Of a stretch of 64,000 nt of DNA, positions 38,173 to 46,561 are shown one piece after another. A program made the position numbers and the translations under genes. The first letter of the stretch is position 1, and every line of letters begins with the position of its first letter. The DNA comes from Bacteroides sp. (lineage in GTDB: Bacteria > Bacteroidota > Bacteroidia > Bacteroidales > Bacteroidaceae), in contig DXLO01000002.1 in assembly GCA_019414665.1 (NCBI GenBank), positions 62,001 through 126,000 on the forward strand, given 5' to 3'. The notes under the pieces are model-generated. The model did not search any database and was not told the DNA's origin. It saw only the letters and a program-made list of their open reading frames with translations.

Positions 38173-39972
38173 ATGAAAAGGAAAGGATATTATTTATGCT
38201 CTTTGTTGGTTATGATATTTGTATTTTTGTCATGTCGTGATGAAGAACAGGATTGTACCCAAGCTATGCAGGATATACAAAACCAGTTGAAGGAAAATGA
38301 TTTATTGAAATCTGTTTCTCAAGAACGTGAACAATGTGTTTTGTTATTCGAGTCCAATAAGATAATTTTTCCGCAAGAGTTAATCCAAAGTGTAGATGTG
38401 GATGCGGAAAACTGGAAAACGACTTTGACATTTGCCAATGGAAGCACTTATGTTATACCTACCTTAGGTACTTCGATTGACAACTTGATATTGAGTTCTA
38501 CAGTCAATCCTTCCGGTTGCAATCCATTATCGGCCAGTGTAGTTGTAAAATTACCTGTATTGGGACGCATTAAACTGATTGTACACAGCAAACCGGGAAA
38601 GCATACGCCTGACGTGGAATATACATTTAAAGATGTGGGATTAAAACAGAATATTCCGGTATTGGGACTTTATCCCAATTATAATAACCAGATCACTTTA
38701 ATTTATACGGATTTGCAAGGAAATGAACGTGCTCGGTCCAATCTAAAGCTTCAGACGAAAACATTGGAAAGCAGAAGGCTGCCTAAGGAAATCAGAGTGG
38801 TAAAGGCTCAATATGACCGAATGGAGCCAGGCATGAATTTGGTAAACTCCCCCGGACAGGATGAAACAGACACTTCTATCCCTTATATGATAGATGCTGA
38901 CGGAGAAATCCGTTGGATTCTTGATTGGGAGAAGTCGGATGAACATCGATATATCGGAATCGGGTGCGGATTGATCCGGATGCAGAACGGACATTATATG
39001 ACCGGTGACGGAAACCATCATCGGATGGTGGAGGTGGATATGATGGGAAATACAATTCATAATTGGGATATGCTGGAACGGGGATACACTATGCATCATG
39101 CCATATCTCAAGATAAGCAAGGCAATATATTAGCGACTGTGAGCAAGACTTCCGCTAAAATCGCCAATGGGAAAGATGTACGGATAAATGATTTTATTAT
39201 TATGATGGATCCCGAAAAAGGGGAGATATTGCAAGAATGGGATTTGGTGCACATGTTGGATTCGGCTCGCTATGGAATGACCGATTATGATCTAACCTCA
39301 GACCCTTTTGCACAAAGTGCCAGTAATTGGGCGCATAATAATGGTATAGTAGAGTGGGGAGATGATTATCTGGCTACAGCTCGTTATCAAGGAATCTTTA
39401 AGTTTAATAAAGCTGGAGGTATTGAGTGGATTATATCGCCTCATGGGTATTGGAGAGATAAATACTTGAAATTATTATTGAATCCTCTTCATGCCGACGG
39501 GACTCCTATTACTGATCCTGAGGTGATAGCCGGAACGAAGAATTGTGATGATTTTGAATGGCCTTGGGGATGTCATACAGCTGTCCCATTACCTAATGGA
39601 CACATTCTTTATTTCAATAATGGTTATGGGCGTAACTTCAAACTGGATTTTACAGACAGGAAAAATATTTATACTTGCGGCATAGAATATGAAGTGGATG
39701 AAGTGAACCGTACGGTTCGCCAAGTTTGGCAGTATGGAAAAGAGCGTGGTGCCGCGTATTTTACTCCGGCCCGTTCCGGGGTGCAATATTTGGAACAAAC
39801 GGGTAACAGATTAATTTGTCCGGGAATGAGCAATGTGCTTAGCAATGGCAATCGTGGTGCACGCGTGACAGAAGTAGATCCTGAAACACAGGATGTTGTG
39901 TTTGAGTTGGAATTGGAAGATGCGATTTACCAGCGGGTTTACCGTATGTCTCTTTATCCTGAGAACCAATAA
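38173..39972 (+). CDS. Aryl-sulfate sulfotransferase, PAPS-independent, lipoprotein
   Basis: This 599-residue lipoprotein (signal ending IFVFLSC) resembles the ASST family, which moves sulfate from one phenolic ester to another without PAPS. An N-terminal beta domain (to about residue 200) precedes a six-bladed propeller. Conserved sites are TMHHAISQDKQGNIL, ASNWAHNNGIVEW, LATARYQGIF and GCHTAVPLPNGHI; the last carries the likely catalytic His (H468), aligned with the His that forms the sulfo-enzyme intermediate in E. coli ASST. Unlike E. coli ASST it appears to be lipid-anchored. It follows a SusC/SusD pair across a long repeat, so joint transcription is unclear. Acceptor and donor are unknown. 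Confidence 0.88.
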   Translation: MKRKGYYLCSLLVMIFVFLSCRDEEQDCTQAMQDIQNQLKENDLLKSVSQEREQCVLLFESNKIIFPQELIQSVDVDAENWKTTLTFANGSTYVIPTLGTSIDNLILSSTVNPSGCNPLSASVVVKLPVLGRIKLIVHSKPGKHTPDVEYTFKDVGLKQNIPVLGLYPNYNNQITLIYTDLQGNERARSNLKLQTKTLESRRLPKEIRVVKAQYDRMEPGMNLVNSPGQDETDTSIPYMIDADGEIRWILDWEKSDEHRYIGIGCGLIRMQNGHYMTGDGNHHRMVEVDMMGNTIHNWDMLERGYTMHHAISQDKQGNILATVSKTSAKIANGKDVRINDFIIMMDPEKGEILQEWDLVHMLDSARYGMTDYDLTSDPFAQSASNWAHNNGIVEWGDDYLATARYQGIFKFNKAGGIEWIISPHGYWRDKYLKLLLNPLHADGTPITDPEVIAGTKNCDDFEWPWGCHTAVPLPNGHILYFNNGYGRNFKLDFTDRKNIYTCGIEYEVDEVNRTVRQVWQYGKERGAAYFTPARSGVQYLEQTGNRLICPGMSNVLSNGNRGARVTEVDPETQDVVFELELEDAIYQRVYRMSLYPENQ

Positions 39973-40085
39973 CAACACTGTATAGAATATGATTGATTTT
40001 TGATAAAATAGTATAATTCTAGATGCTTGGATAGCATTCTTTTACTGTAAAAGATGGATTGATAACAATGAAAAGAAAATAAGAT

Positions 40086-41264
40086 ATGAACGGATATTTC
40101 AAAAAACAAATAGAAGCATTGCGCCAACGCCATGAAGCGTTGTTGCAACGTCCTAATGAAATGCAGGAAGAAACGAACGGTATCATCCGCCGTTATGTTT
40201 ATCCGGTACTGACACGCCAGCATATTCCCCTGGAATGGCGTTATGACTTCAACCCTGCCACCAACCCTTGTTGTATGGAGCGTATCGGCTTTAATGCTAC
40301 CATGAACAGTGGTGCCCTGAAATGGAACGGAAAGTATCTGATGGTGGTGCGTGTGGAGGGAGCAGACCGGAAGTCGTTCTTTGCCATAGCCGAAAGCCCT
40401 AACGGGGTGGACAATTTCCACTTTTGGAAACGTCCGCTGGTATTGCCCGATGTGGATCCGGCGGAAACCAATGTGTATGATATGCGTCTTACCGCTCACC
40501 AGGATGGATGGATTTATGGTATCTTTTGCAGCGAACGCCATGATGACAAGGCACCGGCGGGAGATCTGTCGGCGGCGGTGGCAAAGGCGGGAATCGTACG
40601 CACGCGCAATCTGGTGGACTGGGAACGGTTGCCCGACTTGAAAGCGGCGAGCCAACAGCGCAATGTGGTGTTGCATCCCGAATTTGTGAATGGGAAATAT
40701 GCCCTCTACACCCGTCCGCAGGATGATTTTATTAATGCCGGAAATGGGGGAGGAATAGGATGGGCGTTGATAGACGACATCACCCGGGCGGAGGTGAAGG
40801 AGGAAATGATAATAAACCACCGTTATTATCACACGATCAAAGAGGTGAAGAACGGAGAGGGACCGCACCCCATCCGCACCTCCCAAGGGTGGCTGCACCT
40901 GGCGCACGGAGTACGCGGATGTGCCGCCGGACTGCGCTATGTGCTCTATCTGTATATGACCGCAGCCGATGAACCGTGGCGCGTCATAGCTGAACCAGCC
41001 GGCTATCTGCTGGCTCCGCTGGCGGGGGAAAGGGTGGGCGATGTGTCCAATGTGCTTTTCTCGAACGGATGGATAGCCGATGACGACGGTACGGTATACA
41101 TCTATTATGCCTCCAGCGACACGCGGATGCACGTGGCGGTTTCTACGGTGGATCGCTTGGTGGACTACTGTCTGCACACGCCTGCCGACGGATTGCGTTC
41201 CGCAGCTTCAGTGGCGGCGGTGAACGCGCTGATAGATCGCAACGAGGCATTTCTGAACGGGTAA
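40086..41264 (+). CDS. GH130 4-O-beta-D-mannosyl-D-glucose phosphorylase
   Basis: The 392-residue cytoplasmic enzyme (no signal peptide) resembles the GH130 subfamily 1 phosphorylases. These split mannosyl-beta-1,4-glucose with phosphate into mannose 1-phosphate and glucose. The five-bladed propeller starts around FNPATNPCCMERIGFN. The catalytic Asp is D132 in ETNVYDMRLTAHQDG, equivalent to Asp131 of the B. fragilis enzyme. HPEFVNGKYALYTRPQD and the late YYASSDTRMHVAVST are conserved. The usual partners of this step (beta-mannanase and cellobiose/mannobiose 2-epimerase) are missing here, but a sugar-type sodium symporter lies two genes on. The gene is GC-rich compared with the sulfotransferase before it. 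Confidence 0.92.
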   Translation: MNGYFKKQIEALRQRHEALLQRPNEMQEETNGIIRRYVYPVLTRQHIPLEWRYDFNPATNPCCMERIGFNATMNSGALKWNGKYLMVVRVEGADRKSFFAIAESPNGVDNFHFWKRPLVLPDVDPAETNVYDMRLTAHQDGWIYGIFCSERHDDKAPAGDLSAAVAKAGIVRTRNLVDWERLPDLKAASQQRNVVLHPEFVNGKYALYTRPQDDFINAGNGGGIGWALIDDITRAEVKEEMIINHRYYHTIKEVKNGEGPHPIRTSQGWLHLAHGVRGCAAGLRYVLYLYMTAADEPWRVIAEPAGYLLAPLAGERVGDVSNVLFSNGWIADDDGTVYIYYASSDTRMHVAVSTVDRLVDYCLHTPADGLRSAASVAAVNALIDRNEAFLNG

Positions 41265-41363
41265 AATAGAAGGAATATAAAGGCATTGATAAGATAAAGT
41301 CGTTTTTAATGCGGAATGGCTGTTTTTTAGGTGGAAAGAGAAGTGGATAATGCCATTTATTTT

Positions 41364-41394
41364 CTTGTCGAAAGGGAATAAATGGCTAATTTTG
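41364..41394 (+). promoter_or_regulatory. Promoter of the phosphatase-like lipoprotein gene
   Basis: CTTG (41364-41367), a 19-base spacer and TAATTTTG (41387-41394) fit the Bacteroides promoter pattern. The start codon is 27 bases downstream. Confidence 0.55.
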
Positions 41395-41421
41395 TAATTA
41401 TAAACCCAAAATAGATATTGT

Positions 41422-42324
41422 ATGAAAAAGATTGCTTTATGGGCTATGTGCATAGCCGTAATGGTGTTGTCGGGTTGCCGGAAGGCTCCGGAATGGAAAG
41501 CGGAACATGTGTTTGTCATCGGTTTGGACGGATGGGGCGCCTACAGTGTGGAAAAGGCGGATATGCCGAACGTGAAGGCGTTGATGGATGCCGGATGCTA
41601 CACGTTGAAAAAACGCAGTGTACTTCCTTCATCCAGTGCTGTAAATTGGGCTTCCATGTTTATGGGGGCAGGTCCTGAACTGCACGGGTACACGGAGTGG
41701 GGATCAAGAACACCCGAACTACCCTCGCGTGTGCTGAACGAGCATGGCATTTTCCCCACCGTGTTCAGCGAGTTGCGCAAGGCGGCTCCCGATGCCGAGA
41801 TGGGCGTACTGTATGAATGGGATGGTATCAAGTATCTGGTAGATACGCTGGCTTTGAACCATCATGCGCAGGCACCCGACTATAACACGCATCCTACGGC
41901 TTTGTGTGACATGGCCTGTGAGTATATTACGCAGAAGAAACCGGTGTTGAGTGCTTTCTGTTTCGACAACCCTGACCACGTGGGGCACGGTGACGGACAC
42001 GATACTCCGGCTTATTATGCCAAACTGAGAGAACTGGACGGCTATGTGGGCCGTATTGTGGATGCCATCAAGGAAGCGGGTATTTATGAAAACAGCATCA
42101 TTATTGTCACCGCTGATCATGGGGGAATCAATAAGGGACATGGCGGAAAGACCATGGAGGAGATGGAAACGCCGTTCATTATCGCCGGAAAGAACATCAA
42201 GAAGGGGGGAGCTTTCGAAGAGAGCATGATGCAGTTTGACTGCGCGTCTACTATAGCATCTGTTTTCAATCTGGAGCAACCGCAGGTGTGGATAGGACGC
42301 CCCATGACACAGGTGTTTGAATAA
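41422..42324 (+). CDS. Alkaline-phosphatase-superfamily (nucleotide pyrophosphatase-like) lipoprotein
   Basis: The 300-residue protein has a lipoprotein signal ending MVLSGC. The metallo-phosphoesterase fold is shown by the metal site FVIGLDGWG, the nucleophile region PSSSAVNWASMFMG, FDNPDHVGHGDGH and the C-terminal VTADHGGINKGHGG. These give two-metal sites typical of type I phosphodiesterases and nucleotide pyrophosphatases. The substrate (phosphate monoester, diester or phosphonate) is not determined. It is 17 bases before the sodium symporter, so it may release a solute that the symporter takes up. It has its own promoter after GH130. Confidence 0.88.
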   Translation: MKKIALWAMCIAVMVLSGCRKAPEWKAEHVFVIGLDGWGAYSVEKADMPNVKALMDAGCYTLKKRSVLPSSSAVNWASMFMGAGPELHGYTEWGSRTPELPSRVLNEHGIFPTVFSELRKAAPDAEMGVLYEWDGIKYLVDTLALNHHAQAPDYNTHPTALCDMACEYITQKKPVLSAFCFDNPDHVGHGDGHDTPAYYAKLRELDGYVGRIVDAIKEAGIYENSIIIVTADHGGINKGHGGKTMEEMETPFIIAGKNIKKGGAFEESMMQFDCASTIASVFNLEQPQVWIGRPMTQVFE

Positions 42325-42341
42325 AAGATGAAGCGGATACT

Positions 42342-44225
42342 ATGAAATTGCATATCGTTGATATTCTGATTATTTGTGCTTATCTGATGGTTATTGTCGC
42401 CATCGGGTTGTTTTTGAAAAAGAAGGCGGCAAAGAATATGGATTCTTATTTTTTGGGCGGAAAGTCGTTGCCGTTTTATATGTTGGGACTGTCGAATGCA
42501 TCGGGCATGTTTGATATTACCGGCACCATGCTGATGGTGTATTGGGCTTTTGCTTATGGGTTCAAAAGTCTGTGGATTCCATGGTTGTGGCCCGTGTTCA
42601 ATCAAATTTTCCTGATGGTCTATCTGTCGGTGTGGCTCCGCCGGAGCAATGTGCTGACGGGCGCCGAATGGATAAAGACCCGTTTCGGGCAGGGGCGGGG
42701 GGCTACGCTCTCGCATACTATTGTCATTGTCTTTGCTCTGCTCAGCGTGCTGGGCTTCTTGAGCTACGGGTTTATCGGAATCGGCAAGTTCATGGAGATC
42801 TTTTTTCCGTGGGAGGTAGTGTCGCAGTATGTGCCCTGGGATATTCCGGTACAATATGTGCCTCATTTTTACGGCATTTTCTTTACGGCCATTGCTACCT
42901 TCTATGTGATGCTGGGCGGTATGCTCAGCATTGTGTGGACGGATGTGGTGCAGTTCCTCATCATGACGGTGGCGGGTGTGGTCATTGCCATTATCGGGAT
43001 GAACATGGTGACTCCTGAAATGATCCGGGAATTTGTGCCTGCAGGGTGGGAGTCGCCTTTCTTCGGCTGGACGCTGGACATTGACTGGAGTGAACGGATG
43101 AGTTTGCTGACGGAACGCATGGCGGACGAGCCTTACAGCCTGATGGGTGTCTTTGTGATGATGGCGTTGCTGAAAGGGATTTTTATGAGCATGGCGGGAC
43201 CTGCTCCGAACTATGACATGCAGAAGATCCTGTCGTGCAAGTCACCCAAGGAGGCGGCGCTGATGAGCGGTTCGGTATCGGTCATTCTGCTGATTCCGCG
43301 TTATCTGATGATTATGGGATTTGCGTTGCTGGCTATCTATTTCTTTAAAGTGGATGGAGGACTGGAACAGATGACGGCTGTCCACACGGATTTCGAAACA
43401 ATTCTTCCTCACCTGATTACGAAGTATGTGCCGGTGGGGCTGGCGGGTTTGTTACTGGCAGGATTGCTGTCGGCATTCATGTCTACATTCGCTTCTACGG
43501 TGAATGCGGCACCGGCCTATGTGGTGAATGATATTTATCTGAAGTATATCAACCCAAGGGCTTCCGTCAGGACACAGATACGGGCGAGTTACCTCGTTTC
43601 GGTACTGGTGGTGGTTATCAGTACGGTGATGGGCTTTTTTCTGAAGGACATCAACGAGATTTTCCAGTGGATTGTGGGCGCGTTGTTCGGCGGATATATT
43701 GCCGCCAATGTGTTGAAGTGGCACTGGTGGCGGTTTAATGGTGAAGGGTATTTCTGGGGAATGACTTCGGGTGTGGTGGCTGCCATTGTGATGAAGTTCA
43801 CGGTACCCGATTCGTTGGTACTTTATTTTTTCCCCGTGTTGTTCGGCATTTCGCTGGTGGGTTGTATCGTGGGTACGTACTCGGCACCTCCTACTGACGA
43901 GGAGACGCTGGTGAACTTCTATATCCGGGTACGTCCGTGGGGGTGGTGGAAACCGGTGGCGGCCAAGGCGGTAGCACGCTATCCGCAGGTGACGCGCAAC
44001 CGCCATTTCAAGCGGGATATGTTCAATGTGGCGATTGGTATCGTGTGGCAGTGCTGTCTCACTATTGTGCCCATGTATCTGGTGGTGCGCGGTACGGGGG
44101 GACTCATTGCGTCGGTGTTGCTGCTGGTGGTGACCACCGTGGTGTTGAAATATACCTGGTACAGGCCGTTGTGCAGGGAAGAGAAGGAATATGATGAGTT
44201 GATGAAACGTATCGGAATGGACTGA
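42342..44225 (+). CDS. Sodium:solute symporter
   Basis: The 627-residue inner-membrane protein belongs to the SSS family. About thirteen hydrophobic spans are visible, with the family signatures GGMLSIVWTDVVQFLIM and LLLAGLLSAFMSTFASTVN. The first helix begins at residue 5 and the last two lie in the C-terminal 80 residues. It takes up a solute with Na+. In related gut bacteria a similar symporter accompanies GH130 in mannan loci, so mannosyl-glucose is a candidate, but the preceding phosphatase gene also allows other substrates. It is translated 17 bases after the phosphatase gene and followed by a terminator. Confidence 0.9.
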   Translation: MKLHIVDILIICAYLMVIVAIGLFLKKKAAKNMDSYFLGGKSLPFYMLGLSNASGMFDITGTMLMVYWAFAYGFKSLWIPWLWPVFNQIFLMVYLSVWLRRSNVLTGAEWIKTRFGQGRGATLSHTIVIVFALLSVLGFLSYGFIGIGKFMEIFFPWEVVSQYVPWDIPVQYVPHFYGIFFTAIATFYVMLGGMLSIVWTDVVQFLIMTVAGVVIAIIGMNMVTPEMIREFVPAGWESPFFGWTLDIDWSERMSLLTERMADEPYSLMGVFVMMALLKGIFMSMAGPAPNYDMQKILSCKSPKEAALMSGSVSVILLIPRYLMIMGFALLAIYFFKVDGGLEQMTAVHTDFETILPHLITKYVPVGLAGLLLAGLLSAFMSTFASTVNAAPAYVVNDIYLKYINPRASVRTQIRASYLVSVLVVVISTVMGFFLKDINEIFQWIVGALFGGYIAANVLKWHWWRFNGEGYFWGMTSGVVAAIVMKFTVPDSLVLYFFPVLFGISLVGCIVGTYSAPPTDEETLVNFYIRVRPWGWWKPVAAKAVARYPQVTRNRHFKRDMFNVAIGIVWQCCLTIVPMYLVVRGTGGLIASVLLLVVTTVVLKYTWYRPLCREEKEYDELMKRIGMD

Positions 44226-44243
44226 TAGACAAAAAAGGGTAAA

Positions 44244-44418
44244 TGTGTCAAAACTAAAATGGCTACCCCGCAAAGTTACAGATCGTATTTATAACACTTA
44301 AAAAAGGGTCGTATCAAGCTCTGTATTGAGTAATGATACGGCCCTTTCTTTAGCCTTTTAGGATGTTCAAATGCCAGATTATAAGTTCATATTTTCAAAA
44401 ACAGAGTTTTGACATCCT
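44244..44418. repeat. Dispersed inverted-repeat element (copy C)
   Basis: ATGTGTCAAAACT (44244-44256) faces AGTTTTGACAT (44405-44415). These ends match the cores of copies A (18089-18160) and B (38001-38153). Unlike copy B the inside contains the symporter terminator rather than GC-rich repeats. Confidence 0.55.
44303..44347 (+). terminator. Terminator of the symporter operon
   Basis: AAAGGGTCGTATCA (44303-44316) pairs with TGATACGGCCCTTT (44334-44347, one G-U). The loop is 17 bases and TCTTTAGCC follows. It lies about 80 bases after the symporter stop. Confidence 0.75.
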
Positions 44419-44448
44419 CTTTTTGTCTGTCAATATCAACCGGAAGGT

Positions 44449-44939
44449 TTAGCTCACTTCGGGCGGCTCCAGTATGCGGCTGGCGTACTCATGTTGTAGC
44501 GGTAGCTCGACACCTTGTTTCATCAGTATTCTTCCGGAGAACATTTTGTTGTCCAGTGGCAGCGGACGGGCATCTTTTCCGGTTTAGTTCCGTGATGCGG
44601 TATTGCTTGTCGGCTTTCAGCCTGTCCATGCGGAAACGGGGAACAATCTGATTGCAATAATGCTGAATCTTGTAGGCAAGAACACGGCATGTTTTTTCTG
44701 TGGGGTGTAGAGCATCAGTGAGAAAGCACCTCTATCATTGTAAGGCGAGATGAGACGGTATGATAAATTGCCCAGCTGTATCATCGGACGGATTTTCTTG
44801 TAGGTAATAATGGCTTCACGTTTTCGGGAACGGACAACGGCAGGGAGGTGTTCGGAGTAGCTATCAGAATATCTTGTTCCTATACCCGGAGCGGAAAGGA
44901 AGAGAAGAGGCATAAGTTTGCCGGAAGTAGTTTTTTCAT
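44449..44939 (-). pseudogene. Decayed GH36-like alpha-galactosidase
   Basis: The minus strand starts with a signal-peptide-like MKKLLPANLCLFSSFPL and then hits a stop. Downstream, in shifted frames, it reads YKKIRPMIQLGNL, YRLISPYNDRGAFSLML, FRMDRLKADKQYRITELN and FSGRILMKQGVELPL before a stop at 44449. These are C-terminal features of GH36 alpha-galactosidases. The full-length enzyme is about 700 residues, so the catalytic domain has been deleted between the leader and the C-terminus. At least two further single-base shifts occur, near 44696 and 44580. It is not functional. Its place next to GH130 and the symporter supports a past galactomannan locus. Confidence 0.65.
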
Positions 44940-45102
44940 GGGATGGTATTTTTTTGAAGAATAATGATCTGTATGTTTGGAGTTATGCAAAAATGAAAGA
45001 AGTTTTTGGCATTTTATGATAGAATATTATTCATGTGGCACTATGTGCGCATTTTATGTAATTATGAGGTGCTTTGCCGCAATAAATATCAAGGAATCTT
45101 TT
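44940..45102. other. Intergenic region before the redox operon
   Basis: This stretch lies between the alpha-galactosidase pseudogene and the promoter of the ferredoxin-AKR gene. It is AT-rich. No gene or RNA was recognised. Confidence 0.4.
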
Positions 45103-45110
45103 TATCTTTG
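45103..45110 (+). promoter_or_regulatory. Bacteroides -7 box for the redox operon
   Basis: TATCTTTG matches TAnnTTTG, 39 bases before the ATG at 45150. A TTTG lies upstream at 45073-45076, farther than ideal. Confidence 0.55.
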
Positions 45111-45149
45111 CGAATATTGGTAATCAGTGCTTAAGTATAAAAAAAGGTT

Positions 45150-46532
45150 ATGGAAAAGAGAGATAAAGAGGAAATGAGCCGCAGGAAGTTTCTGAAGATA
45201 GTAGGCGTCAGTGCGGCTGCATCGGCGGCAGCCCTGTATGGTTGTGCATCCGAAGGGAAACCGGCTTCATCCGAGGCTTCTGTATTGGGCGAAGTGCCTG
45301 TGGATAAAATGACGTATCGCGTTTCCCCCAAAGGGGAGCGTGTCTCACTTTTAGGATATGGATGTATGCGCTGGCCGTTGAAACCTGCACCGGACAGCGA
45401 TGGAAATGTGATAGATAAGGATGCGGTGAATGAACTGGTGGATTATGCTATCGCTCATGGAGTGAATTATTTCGATACATCTCCTGTTTATTGCCAAGGG
45501 TTTTCTGAAAGAGCCACCGGTGCGGCCTTGAAACGTTATCCCCGCGAAAAGCTCTTGATTGCGACAAAGATGTCCAATTTCCAAAACTATACTCGTGAGA
45601 ATTCCATCAAGATGTACCATCAGTCGATGAAAGAATTGCAGACGGATTATCTGGATTATTATTTGCTTCATTCCGTAGGTGGAGGGGAAGGGATCAAGAC
45701 TTTCCATGACCGTTATATTGACAATGGAGTTCTTGACTTTTTACTAAAAGAGCGTGAAGAAGGCCGTATTCGTAATTTGGGATGGTCATTTCACGGATCG
45801 GTGGAAGTGTTTGATTATTTGCTGTCGCTGGATGTGAAATGGGATTTTGTGCAAATTCAGATGAACTATGTAGATTGGCGCCATGCTTCGGGTAGAAATG
45901 TTAACGCGGAATATTTGTATGGAGAGTTGGCCAAGCGTGGAATTCCGGCTGTGATTATGGAGCCGCTGTTGGGAGGACGTTTGTCTAAACTGAACGACCA
46001 CCTGGTGGCGCGCTTGAAGCAGCGTCGCCCGGAGAACAGTGTGGCATCGTGGGCGTTCCGTTTTGCCGGTACGTATCCCAACGTGTTGTGTGTGCTGAGT
46101 GGAATGACTTATATGGAACATTTGCAGGATAACCTTCGGACTTATTCGCCCTTGGAACCTTTGAATGAGGAAGAAAAAGAGTTCTTGGAAGAAACAGCCC
46201 AATTGATGCTGAAGTTCCCTACGATTCCTTGCAATGACTGCAAATATTGTATGCCCTGTCCTTACGGGTTGGATATTCCGGCGATTCTGGTGCATTATAA
46301 TAAATGTGTCAACGAAGGAAATGTGCCTAAAAGCAGTCAGGATGAGAATTACCGCCGTGCACGGCGTGCTTTCCTGATAGGTTATGATCGTAGTGTGCCC
46401 AAACTGCGGCAGGCAAGCCATTGTACCGGATGTAACCAGTGTAATCCGCATTGCCCTCAAAGCATTGATATTCCCAAAGAACTGCATCGCATAGACGCAT
46501 ATGTGGAACAGTTGAAACAAGAGACTTTATAA
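45150..46532 (+). CDS. Exported aldo/keto reductase with C-terminal 4Fe-4S ferredoxin domain
   Basis: The 460-residue protein begins with a twin-arginine signal (SRRKFLKIVGVSAAASAAA) that ends at a possible lipobox Cys (LYGC), so it should be folded with cofactor and exported. The AKR barrel (about residues 55-340) shows FDTSPVYCQG, ATKMSNFQN and YLLHSVGGG, holding the Asp, Tyr, Lys and His set. The C-terminus carries CNDCKYCMPCPYGLDIP and HCTGCNQCNPHCPQSIDIP, a ferredoxin-type cluster region. The closest relatives are fused AKR-ferredoxin proteins of anaerobes whose electron donors are unknown. It heads an operon with a NapH-NapG-like fusion and DUF1893. Confidence 0.9.
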   Translation: MEKRDKEEMSRRKFLKIVGVSAAASAAALYGCASEGKPASSEASVLGEVPVDKMTYRVSPKGERVSLLGYGCMRWPLKPAPDSDGNVIDKDAVNELVDYAIAHGVNYFDTSPVYCQGFSERATGAALKRYPREKLLIATKMSNFQNYTRENSIKMYHQSMKELQTDYLDYYLLHSVGGGEGIKTFHDRYIDNGVLDFLLKEREEGRIRNLGWSFHGSVEVFDYLLSLDVKWDFVQIQMNYVDWRHASGRNVNAEYLYGELAKRGIPAVIMEPLLGGRLSKLNDHLVARLKQRRPENSVASWAFRFAGTYPNVLCVLSGMTYMEHLQDNLRTYSPLEPLNEEEKEFLEETAQLMLKFPTIPCNDCKYCMPCPYGLDIPAILVHYNKCVNEGNVPKSSQDENYRRARRAFLIGYDRSVPKLRQASHCTGCNQCNPHCPQSIDIPKELHRIDAYVEQLKQETL

Positions 46533-46561
46533 TGGAATGGATAAACATGATAAAATAACGA

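Noticed and set aside
44617..44913. 98-codon minus-strand ORF
   Set aside because: It is one frame of the decayed alpha-galactosidase rather than a separate gene.
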